A stretch of 64,000 bases of DNA from Adiantum capillus-veneris (lineage: Eukaryota > Streptophyta > Polypodiopsida > Polypodiales > Pteridaceae). Positions 46,905 to 59,110 of this stretch are shown here, in pieces. The translations under genes were made by a program, and so were the position numbers. Below the pieces are notes generated by a model. That model worked only from the letters and a program-made list of their open reading frames with translations, was not told the origin of the DNA and made no database searches. Position 1 is the stretch's first letter, and every line of letters begins with the position of its first letter. The stretch lies in NCBI GenBank assembly GCA_014529385.2, contig CM043946.1:15827077-15891076 (forward strand), given 5' to 3'.

Positions 46905-48284
46905 ACTGTTGACAGGTACAAAGTAAGGCTTGTGGCAAAAAGCTATGCGTAACAGAAAGGCATAGATTATGATGAAACCTTTGCTCCTACTTCTCGTGCG
47001 TCCACAGTTAGATCACTAGTTGCAATTGCTGCTCATCATGGTTGGAAATTGCATCAGTTGGATATCAAAACTGCTTTTTTGAATGGTGATTTGCAGGAAG
47101 AAGTTTATGTAAGTCAACCAAGTGGTTTTGTTGTAAAAGGTCAAGAGCAAAAAGTATGTAGATTGCGTAAAGCTTTGTATGGTCTCAAACAGGCTCCAAG
47201 AGCATGGTATGAGAAGATACATACTTATTTGATTGGCCAGGGATTTCAGAATAGTCCAACAGAAAGTACTTTGTATGTCAAAAAGAGAGATGGAGTTCTC
47301 ATTATGCTAACACTTTATGTGGATGATATGCTTCTTACAGGCAATACTGCAGATGAAATTGAAGCGTTTAAAGATGCTTTGAGAAAAACCTTTGAGATGT
47401 CTGATCTTGGTTTGCTACATTATTACTTGGGTATTCAATTTGTGCAATCAGAGGATGGCATATACATGTTGCAGGCAAAATATTTGCATAAAATTTTGGA
47501 CAAGTTTGGTATGCAAAATTGTAAGCCAATCTCTACACCCGTAGAAACTGGATCAAAGTTGAGCATGCACGATGCTGGAGAACCTTTTGATGTACATACT
47601 TATGCAGCAGCGGTTGGTTGCTTGATATATTTGGCAGGCAACACTCGTCCAGACATTCAATTTGGGGTTTCACAAGCAAGCATATTTATGCACAGTCCAG
47701 GTATGCATCATTGGCAGGCTGTGAAGCGCATACTTCGTTACCTTTCAGGTACCCCTAATCTTGCCATGTTCTTTCCAAGGGGGGATATGTATGGAAAGCA
47801 CAGTTCTATGCAGCTTCTTGGTTACAGAGATTCAGATTGGGCTGGTGATTTTGACACACGACATTCCACAAGTGGCAATTGTTTTTTCTTGGGAAATGCA
47901 TGTATATCTTGGCTAAGCAAGAAGCAACCCACAGTGGCTACATCAACTTGTGAAGCTGAGTACAGGGCAGCTTTCATGGCAACAGTTGATTGTGTATGGA
48001 TACGCAGGTTATTGGCAGATCTTTGTGAGTGTCAACAGGCACCCACTACCATTTTCATTGACAGTCAGAGTGCTATGGCAATTGCAAGGAATCCAGTATT
48101 TCATGCAAGAACAAAGCACATAGAGGTTCACTACCACTATGTCAGGGAAAGGCTACATGCAGGGGAGATCACACTAACTTACTGTCCTACACAGAATAAC
48201 ATTGCAGATCTATTTACGAAGGCGTTATCACGAGAAAAGTTTGAAGCTTTCCGAAAAGCTTTGGGCTTACTCTCATACACATGA
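46905..48284 (+). pseudogene. copia C reverse transcriptase and RNase H
   Basis: Resumes with TVDRYKVRLVAKSYA, then a TAA (46951-46953) where other copies have a Gln codon, then continues to 48284 without interruption. RT motifs: IKTAFLNGDLQEEVYV, LYGLKQAPRAWYEK, LYVDDMLLTG (47310-47340). RNase H: YRDSDWAGDFDTRHSTSG, STCEAEYRAAF, FIDSQSAMAIARNP, and the terminal NIADLFTKALS block. Only the nonsense codon damages this half. Confidence 0.92.
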
Positions 48285-48331
48285 TGATCTGCTACCTTGT
48301 ACGGATTCACACTATCACTACAGGGGGGATT

Positions 48332-48608
48332 TGTAGACATGTAGTAGTGTTAGTGTGTATACGCGCTTCACCAGGGGCACTTTTCTCCCACTGGGTTTTT
48401 CCCCCTGGACATCCAGTATGAAAGGACACCTTATCTCTTAGGGTTTCATATAAGCTTTGTTGCTCTGAGTTTGTATATATTATTATTCCAATACAGAGAG
48501 AGAGACTACAGAGATCTCGTACACAAGCTCTGTGTCTTCTCCTTCTCCATCTTCTTCCTACTCTGAGTTGCTGTCTTCCTTCTGTTTCCTGTTTCATCAT
48601 CTTCAACA
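48332..48608 (+). repeat. 3' LTR of C
   Basis: Near-identical partner of 41315-41593, followed by AGTCT and the rest of B. Confidence 0.95.
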
Positions 48609-48816
48609 AGTCTCTCAGCAGGAGAGATCAACTTGGCTTATGTGCCAACACAGGACAACCTTGCAGATCTTTTCACAAAGGCATTGTCTTGTAGAAGCTT
48701 GAAGCTTTACGCAAAGCTTTGGGCTTACTCCCCTTTGTGGACTGATCATGTCCTCAGAGCATGGCACTTCCCTTTACTCATGTGCCAACTCTCACCGCAT
48801 CACTCCAGGGGGGATT
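48609..48816 (+). pseudogene. copia B RNase H C-terminus and polypurine tract
   Basis: Continuation of B after C: INLAYVPTQDNLADLFTKAL (48633-48690), then frame decay and the tract AGGGGGGATT before the 3' LTR at 48817. Confidence 0.88.
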
Positions 48817-49043
48817 TGTTACCAGATATATGTGGTAGTGATGTGTGTGAACACACTAGGACCGCCAGGGCATTTTCTCCCTCTTTAGGAGTTTTTTCCC
48901 CCTGAGCATTGTATATATGCCCATCACTCTAGGGCTATCTATCTTTCCATTGCATACTAAGTAACACACTCTCTATTGTGTGCCTTGAGCTTCCTTCGTC
49001 TTCTCCAAGCTATGTGCGTTTCTCTACAACCCTAATTCCAACA
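48817..49043 (+). repeat. 3' LTR of B
   Basis: 227 bp, partner of 32257-32481, followed by TCTGG at 49044-49048. Confidence 0.94.
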
Positions 49044-49048
49044 TCTGG

Positions 49049-50934
49049 CGCTCATTTAGACTTCTTGATTTTCCAAGCAAACCCAATGTAGAGATATACT
49101 AACTTCTCCACAATTCTACAAAGAGCATGCATTGTACATATGTAGAGATATACTAACTTCTCCACAATTCTACGAAGAGCATGCATTGTACAAATGTGGA
49201 TATTAACAAGTGGAATTTCTAGAACTGGGCAGAAGTTAGGATCTTCATTGTGTCAAGTAGGAGCCTTTCTCCACCACTTTGGGTCCATCACCTTTGTAGA
49301 CTCCATGAAAAACAGACATGGAGATTTTGCCATTGCACCCATTCCACAATTATACATACACTTCAGTGTTTTGAGGTCACCTACAAGATGCCATTGGACA
49401 TGAAAGTCTGCCCTCCCATCCACAGAAAATTGGGGGTTTGATTGAATACCCAAAACAAAATGTCATGGTCCGTTTCTTTACCTGAAAGATTTAGCAGGAT
49501 GTGATGTGAAATAAAATGTATTATTTTAGTAAAAGGGTTAAAAGAAAATGAATTGCCTCAGAAGCACCCAGCCACCATATGTGGGCTTTTGACTGAACAT
49601 TGAACTATAAAGGATCCTTGGTAGGACATTTGAAAGTTCCCTATTCATCAGTGTCATTATCACTTGCTCTAGCTTGTTCTCTAGAATCTCACACTCATTT
49701 AACTTCAAGACATAATGTAGCACACCGCCAGTCTCTTCAAATGTGACATTGTAAAACTCTACCATTTTGGTTTGCAACATAGTAAGGTTCATGAAGATAT
49801 TGTTGTGCTCATCATAAGTTGTAGTTGCTCCTTGGCCTTTGTAAGTACTTTGAATATAAAAGGGACAACCAAGGAAGTCGTTATGTGCATTGTTGAGCTA
49901 AATTCTCCCTCTCCAAACACTTAATATTGTTGGTAGAATCTTGAATTTTATTCCCTTCTTCACAAATATGGAGGAAACAAACCGTTGAATAGCTGAATAC
50001 TCTCACTTGCTCATGCCAAGTGAGTCAAGTGTGCCTTGTAGCTCTGTTTTGCATGCATTTCATTTTGCAAAATAAATCGGTCCATACTATCCCTCTGCAA
50101 AACCTTAAACTTCTTGTCATGAATTATATATTTTGCAATGCTACTGCTTATCAAAGGCTTCAATTGCTTCCCTACATTGGTTGTAGGATCTATGTTTTCC
50201 TTGTCTAGATAAATAGCTTGTCTACAAAGAAAGCAATACATAAGTCAAAGAAATACATTGATTAGTATGTCTACAAAGAAAGCATAAATAAGTCAATCGA
50301 ATACATTGATTAGCATGTCTACAAAGAAAGCAATACATAAGTTAAACCAAGACATAGAAAGATTCTTGTCCTCACCTCAATGCTTGGATTCTCTTTTTCA
50401 AACCACTTGATCTAACCTTCAAGGTTTCAAGATTTCATAGTTTCTTCTTTTGCACACGAGCACCCAAGCTCGTATCCTTCTTCTGTAACCTTTGCACCTT
50501 TTCTTGCAGGACCTGTAATTCGTCTGAGTGCTGCAATATGGTTTTTTGGTCATTACAATGCAAACTAAGAGTGTAGAATCTCCTTTGCTTAAGCAATGCA
50601 TCTGGGATTTTCAACTTGGCTAGTTAAGGATTTGTAATATCCAAGCAACCCATTCTCTCCGTTACTAGGTCAACAGACCAATAGGATTTGTAATTGGAGG
50701 AGAGGCATTAGTCTTAGGATTAAGAGGATAGAGGGAGCCATGTGTCCAAATGTCTACATATTGTGCTCCCTCTTCTCTGAGTGTGTATTTTCTTGCTACT
50801 GTGACTTGTGTATTGGTTTTGCTTCGCTTACATAGAGGCGCATATTGTGGATCCAAGTCAATATGTAGATGATATTTAGGACGTTTGGCAAGGAGGTTTG
50901 AGGTTGTGGAGGATAGGACCATTAGTGCTTAGTG
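49049..50934 (-). pseudogene. family X gene copy 2, 5' portion
   Basis: Minus strand from about 50922 (MVLSSTTSNLLAKRPKY), through VDIWTHGSLYPLNP and a coiled coil (ELQVLQEKVQRLQKKD, about 50480). A clear intron follows: donor GTGAG at 50375, acceptor TTTGTAG at 50222. It joins KKRIQAL to RQAIYLDKENIDPTTNVG in frame. Later segments are NVLPRILYSSMFSQKPTYGG (about 49630-49560), then, after an acceptor-like CTTTCAG near 49482, VDGRADFHVQWHLVGDLKTL (about 49430-49360) and LEIPLVNIHICTMHALRRIV (about 49220-49150), where a 58-bp block is duplicated (TMHAL.RIVEKLVYLYI twice). Element B then splits the gene, which continues at 32256. Stops and frameshifts show decay. No recognised family. Confidence 0.6.
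50215..50345 (-). repeat. about 50-bp minisatellite in the family X intron
   Basis: TGTCTACAAAGAAAGC recurs at about 50219, 50268 and 50318, with CATTGATTAG between, giving three imperfect units of 49-50 bp that fill the intron and reach its acceptor. Confidence 0.75.
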
Positions 50935-51569
50935 CAAGGAAGACGAGAAAAACATTGCAACTCAGTGCTAGAGGGCCATTGCAGCTCAATGCAAGAAACA
51001 TTGAAACTCCCTCCAAGATGACGAGGTGCATTAACTGTAACTGAAAAGAGACATTCCCTCAATCATCATGGTTGTTATGAATCCGTCAAAAGAATCCGCT
51101 TGGAAGTACACTTTTGAACGGTTGTTTGAGGACAACTTTTCTTTTACCACACCTATTTTCTAGAGAGAGAATGCCAAAAATTCTATTTTCTTAGAAGGCC
51201 CTCCAAATGACCTCCAAAATTTTCTAATAAGGTCCATAAAGAGTGGATTGATCAAATTCTTATACGTTCTAGATTCTTGCTTAGCATCCTAGATACTTGT
51301 CCTAGTTGACATATTCATAAATTTTGAGGAAAGAATATACATCAAGAAGGGGAAATGTTAACACATGATGGTGGTTAACTATTATTTTGAGTATTTTTAG
51401 TCATGGGCCGAGCTTGTTAGTTTTGTATATGCATGGTAGGTGATTGGGTGATAGCCAATGACAGGCGCACTATAAAATTTACGAGATTAGGTTTGTATGT
51501 TTTGACTGGCCAAGTGTGGATGCTCTTTCATGAAAAGGATGGACCATAGATAGGCCATTGAATACCTAA
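50935..51569. other. intergenic, no gene seen
   Basis: 5' flank of family X copy 2. No recognised motif and no open frame of note. Confidence 0.4.
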
Positions 51570-51650
51570 AAGTCTCTCATTCTCATATGTGCAATACAGA
51601 GAGTGCTCTTGCTCCATCTCCTTCTCCATTGCATGCTTGTGGTTGTGAGA

Positions 51651-51702
<52 letters not shown>

Positions 51703-51830
51703 TTTAGTTAAAACTCTCTCATTCTCATATGTGCAATACAGAGAGTGCTCTTGCTCCATCTCCTTCTCCATTGCATGCTTGTGGTTGTGAGAGTGTGTGT
51801 ATGTGTATGTGTGTGTATTTTAGTTATTTA
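51570..51830 (+). repeat. tandem duplication ending in (GT)n
   Basis: Two copies (about 51570-51709 and 51712-51825) of a block from CTCTCATTCTCATATGTGC to a (GT/TATG)n tract and ATTTTAGTTA. The dinucleotide tract is shorter in the second copy, which accounts for the length difference. Confidence 0.85.
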
Positions 51831-52249
51831 CTTATATTACCCACAGACGAACATATACATGTTCAAAGACCAAGGTACCTAGATAAATACAAGGTTTATT
51901 ATACAAAACAAACTTAGATAACATGATTTTGTACAAATGAATAACATCAGGTTGGTACAAGACACCATCCAAAACGTAGAGACTCCTTCACAAACTTCAA
52001 ACCAGCTGCCAATCTTCCAAACAGTAAAGCACCAAAAAACTGAACCAAAGAGAGTAGCCCTCACCTGCACACCTACAAACAACAAAACACTCTATTAGCA
52101 TTGGCTCAATATGTAGGTAATGCAAGGCATCCTAGTTGTTATCCATGTCACAAAGGTACAAATTTTTGTGCAAGTAAACTTATCATTGAAAGAGAAATTT
52201 CAAGAGACTTTGGTAGCCAATTGCACCATCATAAAAAAACCTTCAACAG
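51831..52249. other. unannotated spacer
   Basis: AT-rich, with no coding signal that I can support. Confidence 0.35.
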
Positions 52250-53140
52250 TATGGTATATTGGTACTGGTAATGGTATCAATCTCAGATTTTCAGTGCTAG
52301 TACTGGTACTGGTACTACTGGTATTGCTATACTGCTATATTGGTATACTAGTACACTAGTACTGGTACCAGTCTTCAACTCTCAGTGCTAGTACTGGTAC
52401 TGGTAGTACTGGTATTGATACTCCTATATTGCTATACTGGTATATTGGTTTCCAAACATATTGTCCATGTGGAGGATACCAGAAAAATGTACAAACCAGG
52501 AGTTTTATACTCAAAAATAGGAAATAGGTAATTCTATAAGAGTCCTACAAAGAGCCAATGTACTGGTACTGATACAGGTCTGGTATAATGGTACTGGTAC
52601 TGGTACTGGTACCAGTCTTCATATTTTCAGTGCTAGTACTAGTACTAGTACTGGTGCTGATACTGCTATACTAGTATTGGTACTTGTCTCAGATTTTCAA
52701 TGCTAGTACTGGTACTGGTAATACTGGTACTGATACTGCTATATTGGTATACCGGTTTACTGGTATACTGGCTTCCAGACATATTGTCCATGTCGAGAAA
52801 ACTAGAAAAATGTAAAACTAGGAGTTTTATACTCGAAGATAGAAAATAGGTAATTCTATAAGAGTCCCGCTGAGAGCCGATATATTGGTACATATACAAG
52901 TTTGATATACTAGTACTGGTACTGGTACTAGTCTTTAGATTTTCAGTGCTAGTACTGGTACTGATAGTACCGCTACTGATACTGCTATATTGATATACTA
53001 ATATACTGGTTAACTGGTATAGTGGTATACTAGTCATATTGTCCATGTCGAGAATAACCAAAAAATGTAAAAAGCAAGAGTTTTATACTTAGAAATAGAA
53101 AAAAGGTAATTCTATAAGAGTCTTGCTGAGAGCCGGTAAC
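52250..53140. repeat. complex GGTACT-type minisatellite in about 280-bp modules
   Basis: Arrays of GGTACT, AGTACT, GGTATA and TGCTAT words alternate with a conserved about 100-bp spacer (ATTGTCCATGTxGAG... to ...GGTAATTCTATAAGAGTC) seen three times (52459-52553, 52786-52870, 53037-53127). AGATTTTCAGTGCTAGTACTGG begins each variable block. This is a higher-order repeat; the minus-strand Ser/Thr/Tyr-rich open frame across it is a by-product. Confidence 0.88.
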
Positions 53141-54200
<1,060 letters not shown>

Positions 54201-55110
54201 CATTGCGTGTTGGCGCTGGCAACGATGAGGCAGAGTACAACCTCTACTTCTTTGCGGCATGAGGAATCACTCGATGACGACATAGGGAGGTGAGTGACAC
54301 ACAATTGTTGTTTATTGGCACCACAAGTGTGTGCCTACTGCCTTTGTGGCTCACACATGGCACATGGCAAGTCCCTTGCACTGACGCAATTTGCAAGGCG
54401 GGTTGGAGTCTAGGTGATAGGATTGGTGGTGGGTATCCTGATATTGCAAGCTGAGTATGGGCTACAACATGTAGTTATCCCATGTTGGATCTTTCTTTTC
54501 AATAGTAGAATCACTATATCCAACAATATCCACATTTGATATCTTTGCCTACTTTTAAAACAAGTAAAGTGATAGTCTCTCCTTTCTGTAGGTTGTAGTC
54601 AATAGAGTCTCAATATACACTATATTGATGGAAACAACCCCCGGTTCTCTCTCTCATTTTATACTTGCACTACTCTCCTATGTACCAGCGTGTGCATCAG
54701 GCACCCCCATTTCCCTCATCTTTAGGCTTGCTAAGAATTTGGTCTTCCCTTTGCCATCTACAATTGGATCTGATATTCAACAAATGAGGACTAAGCTTTT
54801 TCTCTTCATCAGTTAAGACTCTCTGATGCTCACGACATTCAAAAATTTGCAATTGTGATTATCATTAAATTGAGCTAAATTAGACTTGTAGGAGTGAACC
54901 TTGATATACTATGGCCACAACATGCACAATTCATTGAGCAAGCCATCGTGATGCCTCACCTTATTTGGCATAGTAGAGGACCTTGCTGCTTAACTTTTTT
55001 GGCTTAACTAAAACTGTAGAACTTAAATATCACTATAAGAAATTTTAATATGGTGGTGAAATAAAATCCATTGATTACACTATATACTCCTTGAAAAATT
55101 CTAACTTTTG

Positions 55111-55165
<55 letters not shown>

Positions 55166-55254
55166 ACCATGGCAAGTTCAACCATTCTTATGACATTTAT
55201 GCAGGCTTTATATTTCTATATTAATTTTTACTCAAATTTTCAAGAAGAAGACTT
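54201..55254. other. spacer with (CT)n tract
   Basis: No gene seen. A (CT)n tract of about 50 bases lies at 55115-55164. Confidence 0.4.
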
Positions 55255-57270
55255 GAATACCTAAGTGAAAAGTAATGCAGAAGGCATGATTGGTCATTAT
55301 GCTTGGGATTGCCAGTAGAATGAGCAGAATGATCAAAACCATATTGAAGTTGGTTGATTGAGATATCAGGTTTCCATTTGTGGAGAATGTATGCATATCA
55401 ATCGAAAAAGCGTGTGACAAGGCATGTCCTCGTATGAGGCCATGTCCGCTACACTGAAACCCATGAACCAACTATTACAAGAGATGATCCTCTTAGGCAA
55501 ACTATTAACCTCGTTAGCCACTTGGTGAGTATCTTTGAGTCTTTTAAAAGCTCCAATGTGTTAGGGTGGCTCCCTTGTTAACTGGATTTGGTAAGGGGTC
55601 TCTGCTTAAGGTGTGTTGTCTCTCATGGCCAATTCAACATGAGGTTATGATGTATGTTTGTTTTTTTTTAAAGAAAACATAATGCTCACATAATGCAAGA
55701 ATTGCAAAAAAAACAAGTGAAAGCGTCACGGGGGCTTTCTAAAATAATAAGAAAGTGATAAAGTCGTTAGGTTGAGTTTAACTAAAATCAGTGTTCGAGA
55801 AAGGATTGCCTTAGCTTAGCCTTCAGTTGGTTGAAAATCGAGACTAGCCGATTGCAAATCCCATATGGTAAAGGAAAGAAAAACAGTAAAAGATGTGAGG
55901 AATTAATTGAAAAATCTTGCAAATTTATGATAATATTTCTGATTCACTTCTTTGTGAGGAGAAAATTCGATCGACGAACATTTAATAAAAGAGACTTTCT
56001 CAAATATTGATTAGAAGTAATTTATAGAATTAAAAAAAATCAAGCCATGTCAGGGTGCAAAATAAAATGTGAAATAAAAAGAACTCATCAATGTGTGTGT
56101 GTGTAGAATTTACTAGAATTATGCAAGGCGAAGCTTCACTTTAACATTGTAAAACATAGAATGCAAGAAAAGTCAAAACATATAAGATAAAATGAAAGGT
56201 GAAAGAAAAAGATCCATTTATTATTTTAAAATTAAAATAACATTCAAGATAAGTTGGAATCATCATTGAAAATATTGAAAGTATGCTTAATCCAACTCTC
56301 TTCTAAAGCTTCTTTTAAAATTAAAGAAGCTACTTCTCCCTCAGGACGCATGGGCTTTGGATGTACTACTCGAACCCAGATGGACTATTGCCTTTTATGG
56401 GAAAAAAATCTTCTTTTAGAAAACCAAATACGATCATATTTACAAACAATAAGGCCCCCCATGACTAGAAGGAGCTCATTTATTTAGAAGACTAATAAAA
56501 CGGCATTGCCTTCAACGACGGCATGCCCCCTCTTAACCTCAAGCCCTTTCCTCCTCACAAATTTCATAACGCAAATCAAGAAAAGTACTCTCTCTCTCTA
56601 CTTTTGGTCTCATAGATCATACTGGCCTTTTGGAGAAAGGGATTATGGCCCCCTCTCGGGGACACGTGTCTGAAGGAGATTCATCCGGCTGGTGTGGACT
56701 GATCAAAACGGGAACACAGGAGACAGCGTTCGATTGGCGAGGAGAGAGAGAGAGAGAGAGAGAGAGAGGCTTGCCGCTACCTCAGAACATTTTGTTTAGT
56801 TTTGTTTCATATCTATGCAAAGGCTTGTTTGAATTTGGAAAACTATTTGTTATAGTCATCACATCTTTCCAAAAAGAAGACTAAAAATAACAGTATGGCC
56901 GGCCGCCTTCGACGGCCTCTCTCTTTGTGTGTGCTCACGCATGCACGCTTGCGTGTGCTATCTACCTATTTCACCAGGGATGCAGGAAACACAGCCGGAT
57001 CAAGCTGCTTGTGATGTGGTCAGGGGAGGGGCCGGAATTCCTCCATGCCTATATATAGTATAGATAGTGTGTTCTTTTCAAGAAACCCACTATCACAAAT
57101 ATCAACATGTATTCTATTGCCTTGGTACAAATCCTTCTTCTTAGCATTTGTTTGCCTCGTTGTCATGGCATGCCTTGGAGCCCAAGCTACAAACGTCTTA
57201 CTGCAAATCTCCCCCTCTACCTTGCCATGTTTGCCTTCAAGATGCAAGCGAATGTGATTGCATCTGGAGA
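55255..57270. repeat. direct duplication, copy 1 (partner 60415-62510)
   Basis: Colinear with 60415-62510 from AGAAGGCATGATTGGTCATT to the PPR fragment CTTGCCATGTTTGCCTTCAAG. Differences are point changes, small indels and three microsatellites that are short here: CT about 56589-56600, GA 56743-56768, and a TG/CG patch near 56925-56955. The distal part (57030-57270) contains minus-strand PPR codons (REGVSPDAITFACILKA). Confidence 0.88.
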
Positions 57271-57751
57271 GACACCCTCTCTTGGCATCTATCGAAAAAC
57301 CGCACAACCCTGCCCAAGCTGGACATATCCCACAATTAGTGCATTCCAAGAGACAACATCCCGCATAGGAAGCTCCTTGCACACTTTTTGTGCTTTATGA
57401 AGTGCACCACATTTGCGATACATGTCGAACAAGGCAGTGCCAAGCACAACATTTTCTTTCAACAACTGAGTCTAACAATAGCATCGTGTATTCTTTTGCC
57501 CATATCAGCATCTTGTGTAATGTGACATGCCTTCAAGGTGCAAGTATACGTGATTGCATTTGGAGAGATTCCCTCTCTCTACAACTAGTGAAAACAGCAT
57601 GGAGCTTCGTGACCATGATCCTTGCCTTTCCTTTCTCCCATTATAGAGCCCGAGCTATAGACGTCTCGTCACAGCCCTTTGCCTTGCCATGTTTTCCTTC
57701 AAGATGCAAGCGAATGTGATTGCATGTAGAGAGACACCCTCGCTTCGCATC

Positions 57752-57752
<1 letters not shown>

Positions 57753-57802
<50 letters not shown>
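57753..57802. repeat. (GA)n microsatellite in PPR linker
   Basis: About 50 bases. On the minus strand it encodes Ser-Leu repeats after LIVGYGRQQMSS. Confidence 0.95.
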
Positions 57803-57805
<3 letters not shown>

Positions 57806-58145
57806 CATCTGTTGTCTTCCATATCCCACAATAAGTGTATTCCAAGAGAAGAAATCTCGCATAGCAAGCTCCTCGAGAACATTTTGTGCTTTATGAAGTG
57901 CACCACATTTGGCATACATGTCCACCGAGATAGTGCCAAGCTAGCAATTTCCTTCATTTATGCATGACTACCAATATCATCTTTTGCCCATATCAGCAGG
58001 TGCCAGTGTACATCATTGCATTTGGAGAGATGCCCTCACTCTCCATCTTCTCAAAATAGCCCAAAGCTTCATGACCCTACTGTTGGACATATCTTGCAAT
58101 CAATGCACTCTTGCGAGTCCCCATCGCAATCAAAATAGCCCAGAG

Positions 58146-58150
<5 letters not shown>

Positions 58151-58202
<52 letters not shown>
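58151..58202. repeat. (CT)n microsatellite in PPR remnant
   Basis: About 52 bases between two degenerate PPR segments. Confidence 0.95.
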
Positions 58203-58205
<3 letters not shown>

Positions 58206-58761
58206 TTGACATCCCGGATAGGAAGCTCCTCTTCTTTCATCAAACCCATGACTAACCATATCATTGTGATTTTCATTTAGAGAGGTGCCCTATCTTTGCA
58301 TCTGCTAAAAACAGCCCAGAGCTTCCTAATCATGACCAATGGTACAATGGTAAGGCACCCGACGGTGATCATGCATGCCAACACTATCTACATAAGCCCT
58401 ACATTTAAAGAGAGAGAGAGAGATCATTTGCTGTCTTCCATATCCCACAATCAGTTTATTCCAAGAGACAAAATCTTGCCTAGCAAGCTCCTCAAGCACT
58501 TTTTGTGCTTTATGAAGTTCACCACATTTGGCATACATGTCAATTGAGACAGTGCCAAGCACGGAAATTTCCTTTATGCCTGACTACCAGTATCATCTTT
58601 TGCCCATATCAACAGGTGTCAGTGTACATCATTGAATTTGGAGAGATGTCCTCACTGTCCATCTGCTCAAAATAGCCCAAAGATTCCTTACCTTGCTGTT
58701 GGAAATATCTTGCGATCAATGCAGTCTTGCAAGTCCCCATCGCAATAGAAAACAACCTAGA

Positions 58762-58764
<3 letters not shown>

Positions 58765-58811
<47 letters not shown>
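58765..58811. repeat. (CT)n microsatellite in PPR remnant
   Basis: About 47 bases, again between PPR-like segments. Confidence 0.95.
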
Positions 58812-58816
<5 letters not shown>

Positions 58817-59110
58817 CATCCTGGACAGGAAGATCCTCAAGCACTTTTGTGCTTAGTGGAGTGCACCACATCTAGCGTACATGTCGAGTAAGGTAGAGCC
58901 AAGCACAACGTTTTCTTTCATCAACCCCCTGACTAACATGTCGACCAAGGCAATGGGAAGCATGCCATTTTCTTTCAATAACCCCTCACTAACCATATCA
59001 TCGCAAATTCATTTGCGCATATCTGTATCTTGTGTAATGCCAAATGCCTTCAAGGTGCAAGTGTACGTGATTGCTCAGGGTCGTCGAGGGGAGAAATAAG
59101 AGAGAAAAAA

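Larger units (their letters stand above)
41315..48608 (+). mobile_element. Ty1/copia retrotransposon C, nested in B
   Basis: LTRs 41315-41593 (279 bp) and 48332-48608 (277 bp) differ by about three substitutions and one CT/GA-unit indel. AGTCT flanks both (41310-41314 and 48609-48613), splitting B's RNase H codons for the conserved HYHYVRE segment from what follows. Primer-binding site ATTGGTATCAGAGC at 41594; polypurine tract AGGGGGGATT before 48332. C contains a 2.1-kb insertion in its RT gene (44792-46899). It is a relative of B by Gag and Pol but has unrelated LTRs. Confidence 0.96.
32257..49043 (+). mobile_element. Ty1/copia retrotransposon B, outer element of a nest
   Basis: LTRs at 32257-32481 and 48817-49043 share TGTTACC starts and CCAACA ends and are about 92% identical by eye. 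TCTGG flanks both (32252-32256 and 49044-49048), proving that they belong to one insertion. Own sequence: leader 32482-32617 and 37553-37623, gag-pol 37624-41314, end of RNase H and polypurine tract 48609-48816. Element A (32618-37552) sits in the leader and element C (41315-48608) in the RNase H gene. Without these insertions B would be about 4.6 kb. Confidence 0.95.
57030..59110 (-). pseudogene. PPR (pentatricopeptide repeat) gene remnant
   Basis: Minus-strand PPR motifs, mostly in separate frames: LGSTLLDMYARCGALH (about 58910-58860), DMYAKCGELHKAQKVLEELA with DFVSWNKLIVGYGRQ (58545-58430), DMYAKCGALHKAQNVLEELA with DFFSWNTLIVGYGRQ (57925-57815), and EGVSPDAITFACILKA (about 57290-57240). 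The DMYAKCG and VSWN(A/T)LI signatures are typical of plant organellar PLS-type PPR proteins that bind RNA. Frames are broken by stops and by microsatellites in the linkers between motifs (57753-57802, 58151-58202, 58412-58423, 58765-58811). No complete protein is possible. Confidence 0.8.

Noticed and set aside
44792..46910. The insertion in C as a spliceosomal intron (it begins next to GTGAGT and ends near ACAG)
   Set aside because: Splicing at those sites drops the TVDR codons and meets a stop at once, whereas removal at the ATGG duplication restores the expected RT sequence.
50215..50345. Three regularly spaced 50-bp repeats as a CRISPR-like array
   Set aside because: Units are contiguous and imperfect, lie in an intron of a plant-type gene and have no unique spacers or cas genes.
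58326..58390. tRNA-like TGGTACAATGGTAAGGCACC stretch
   Set aside because: Resembles an A box only; no B box or cloverleaf partner nearby.
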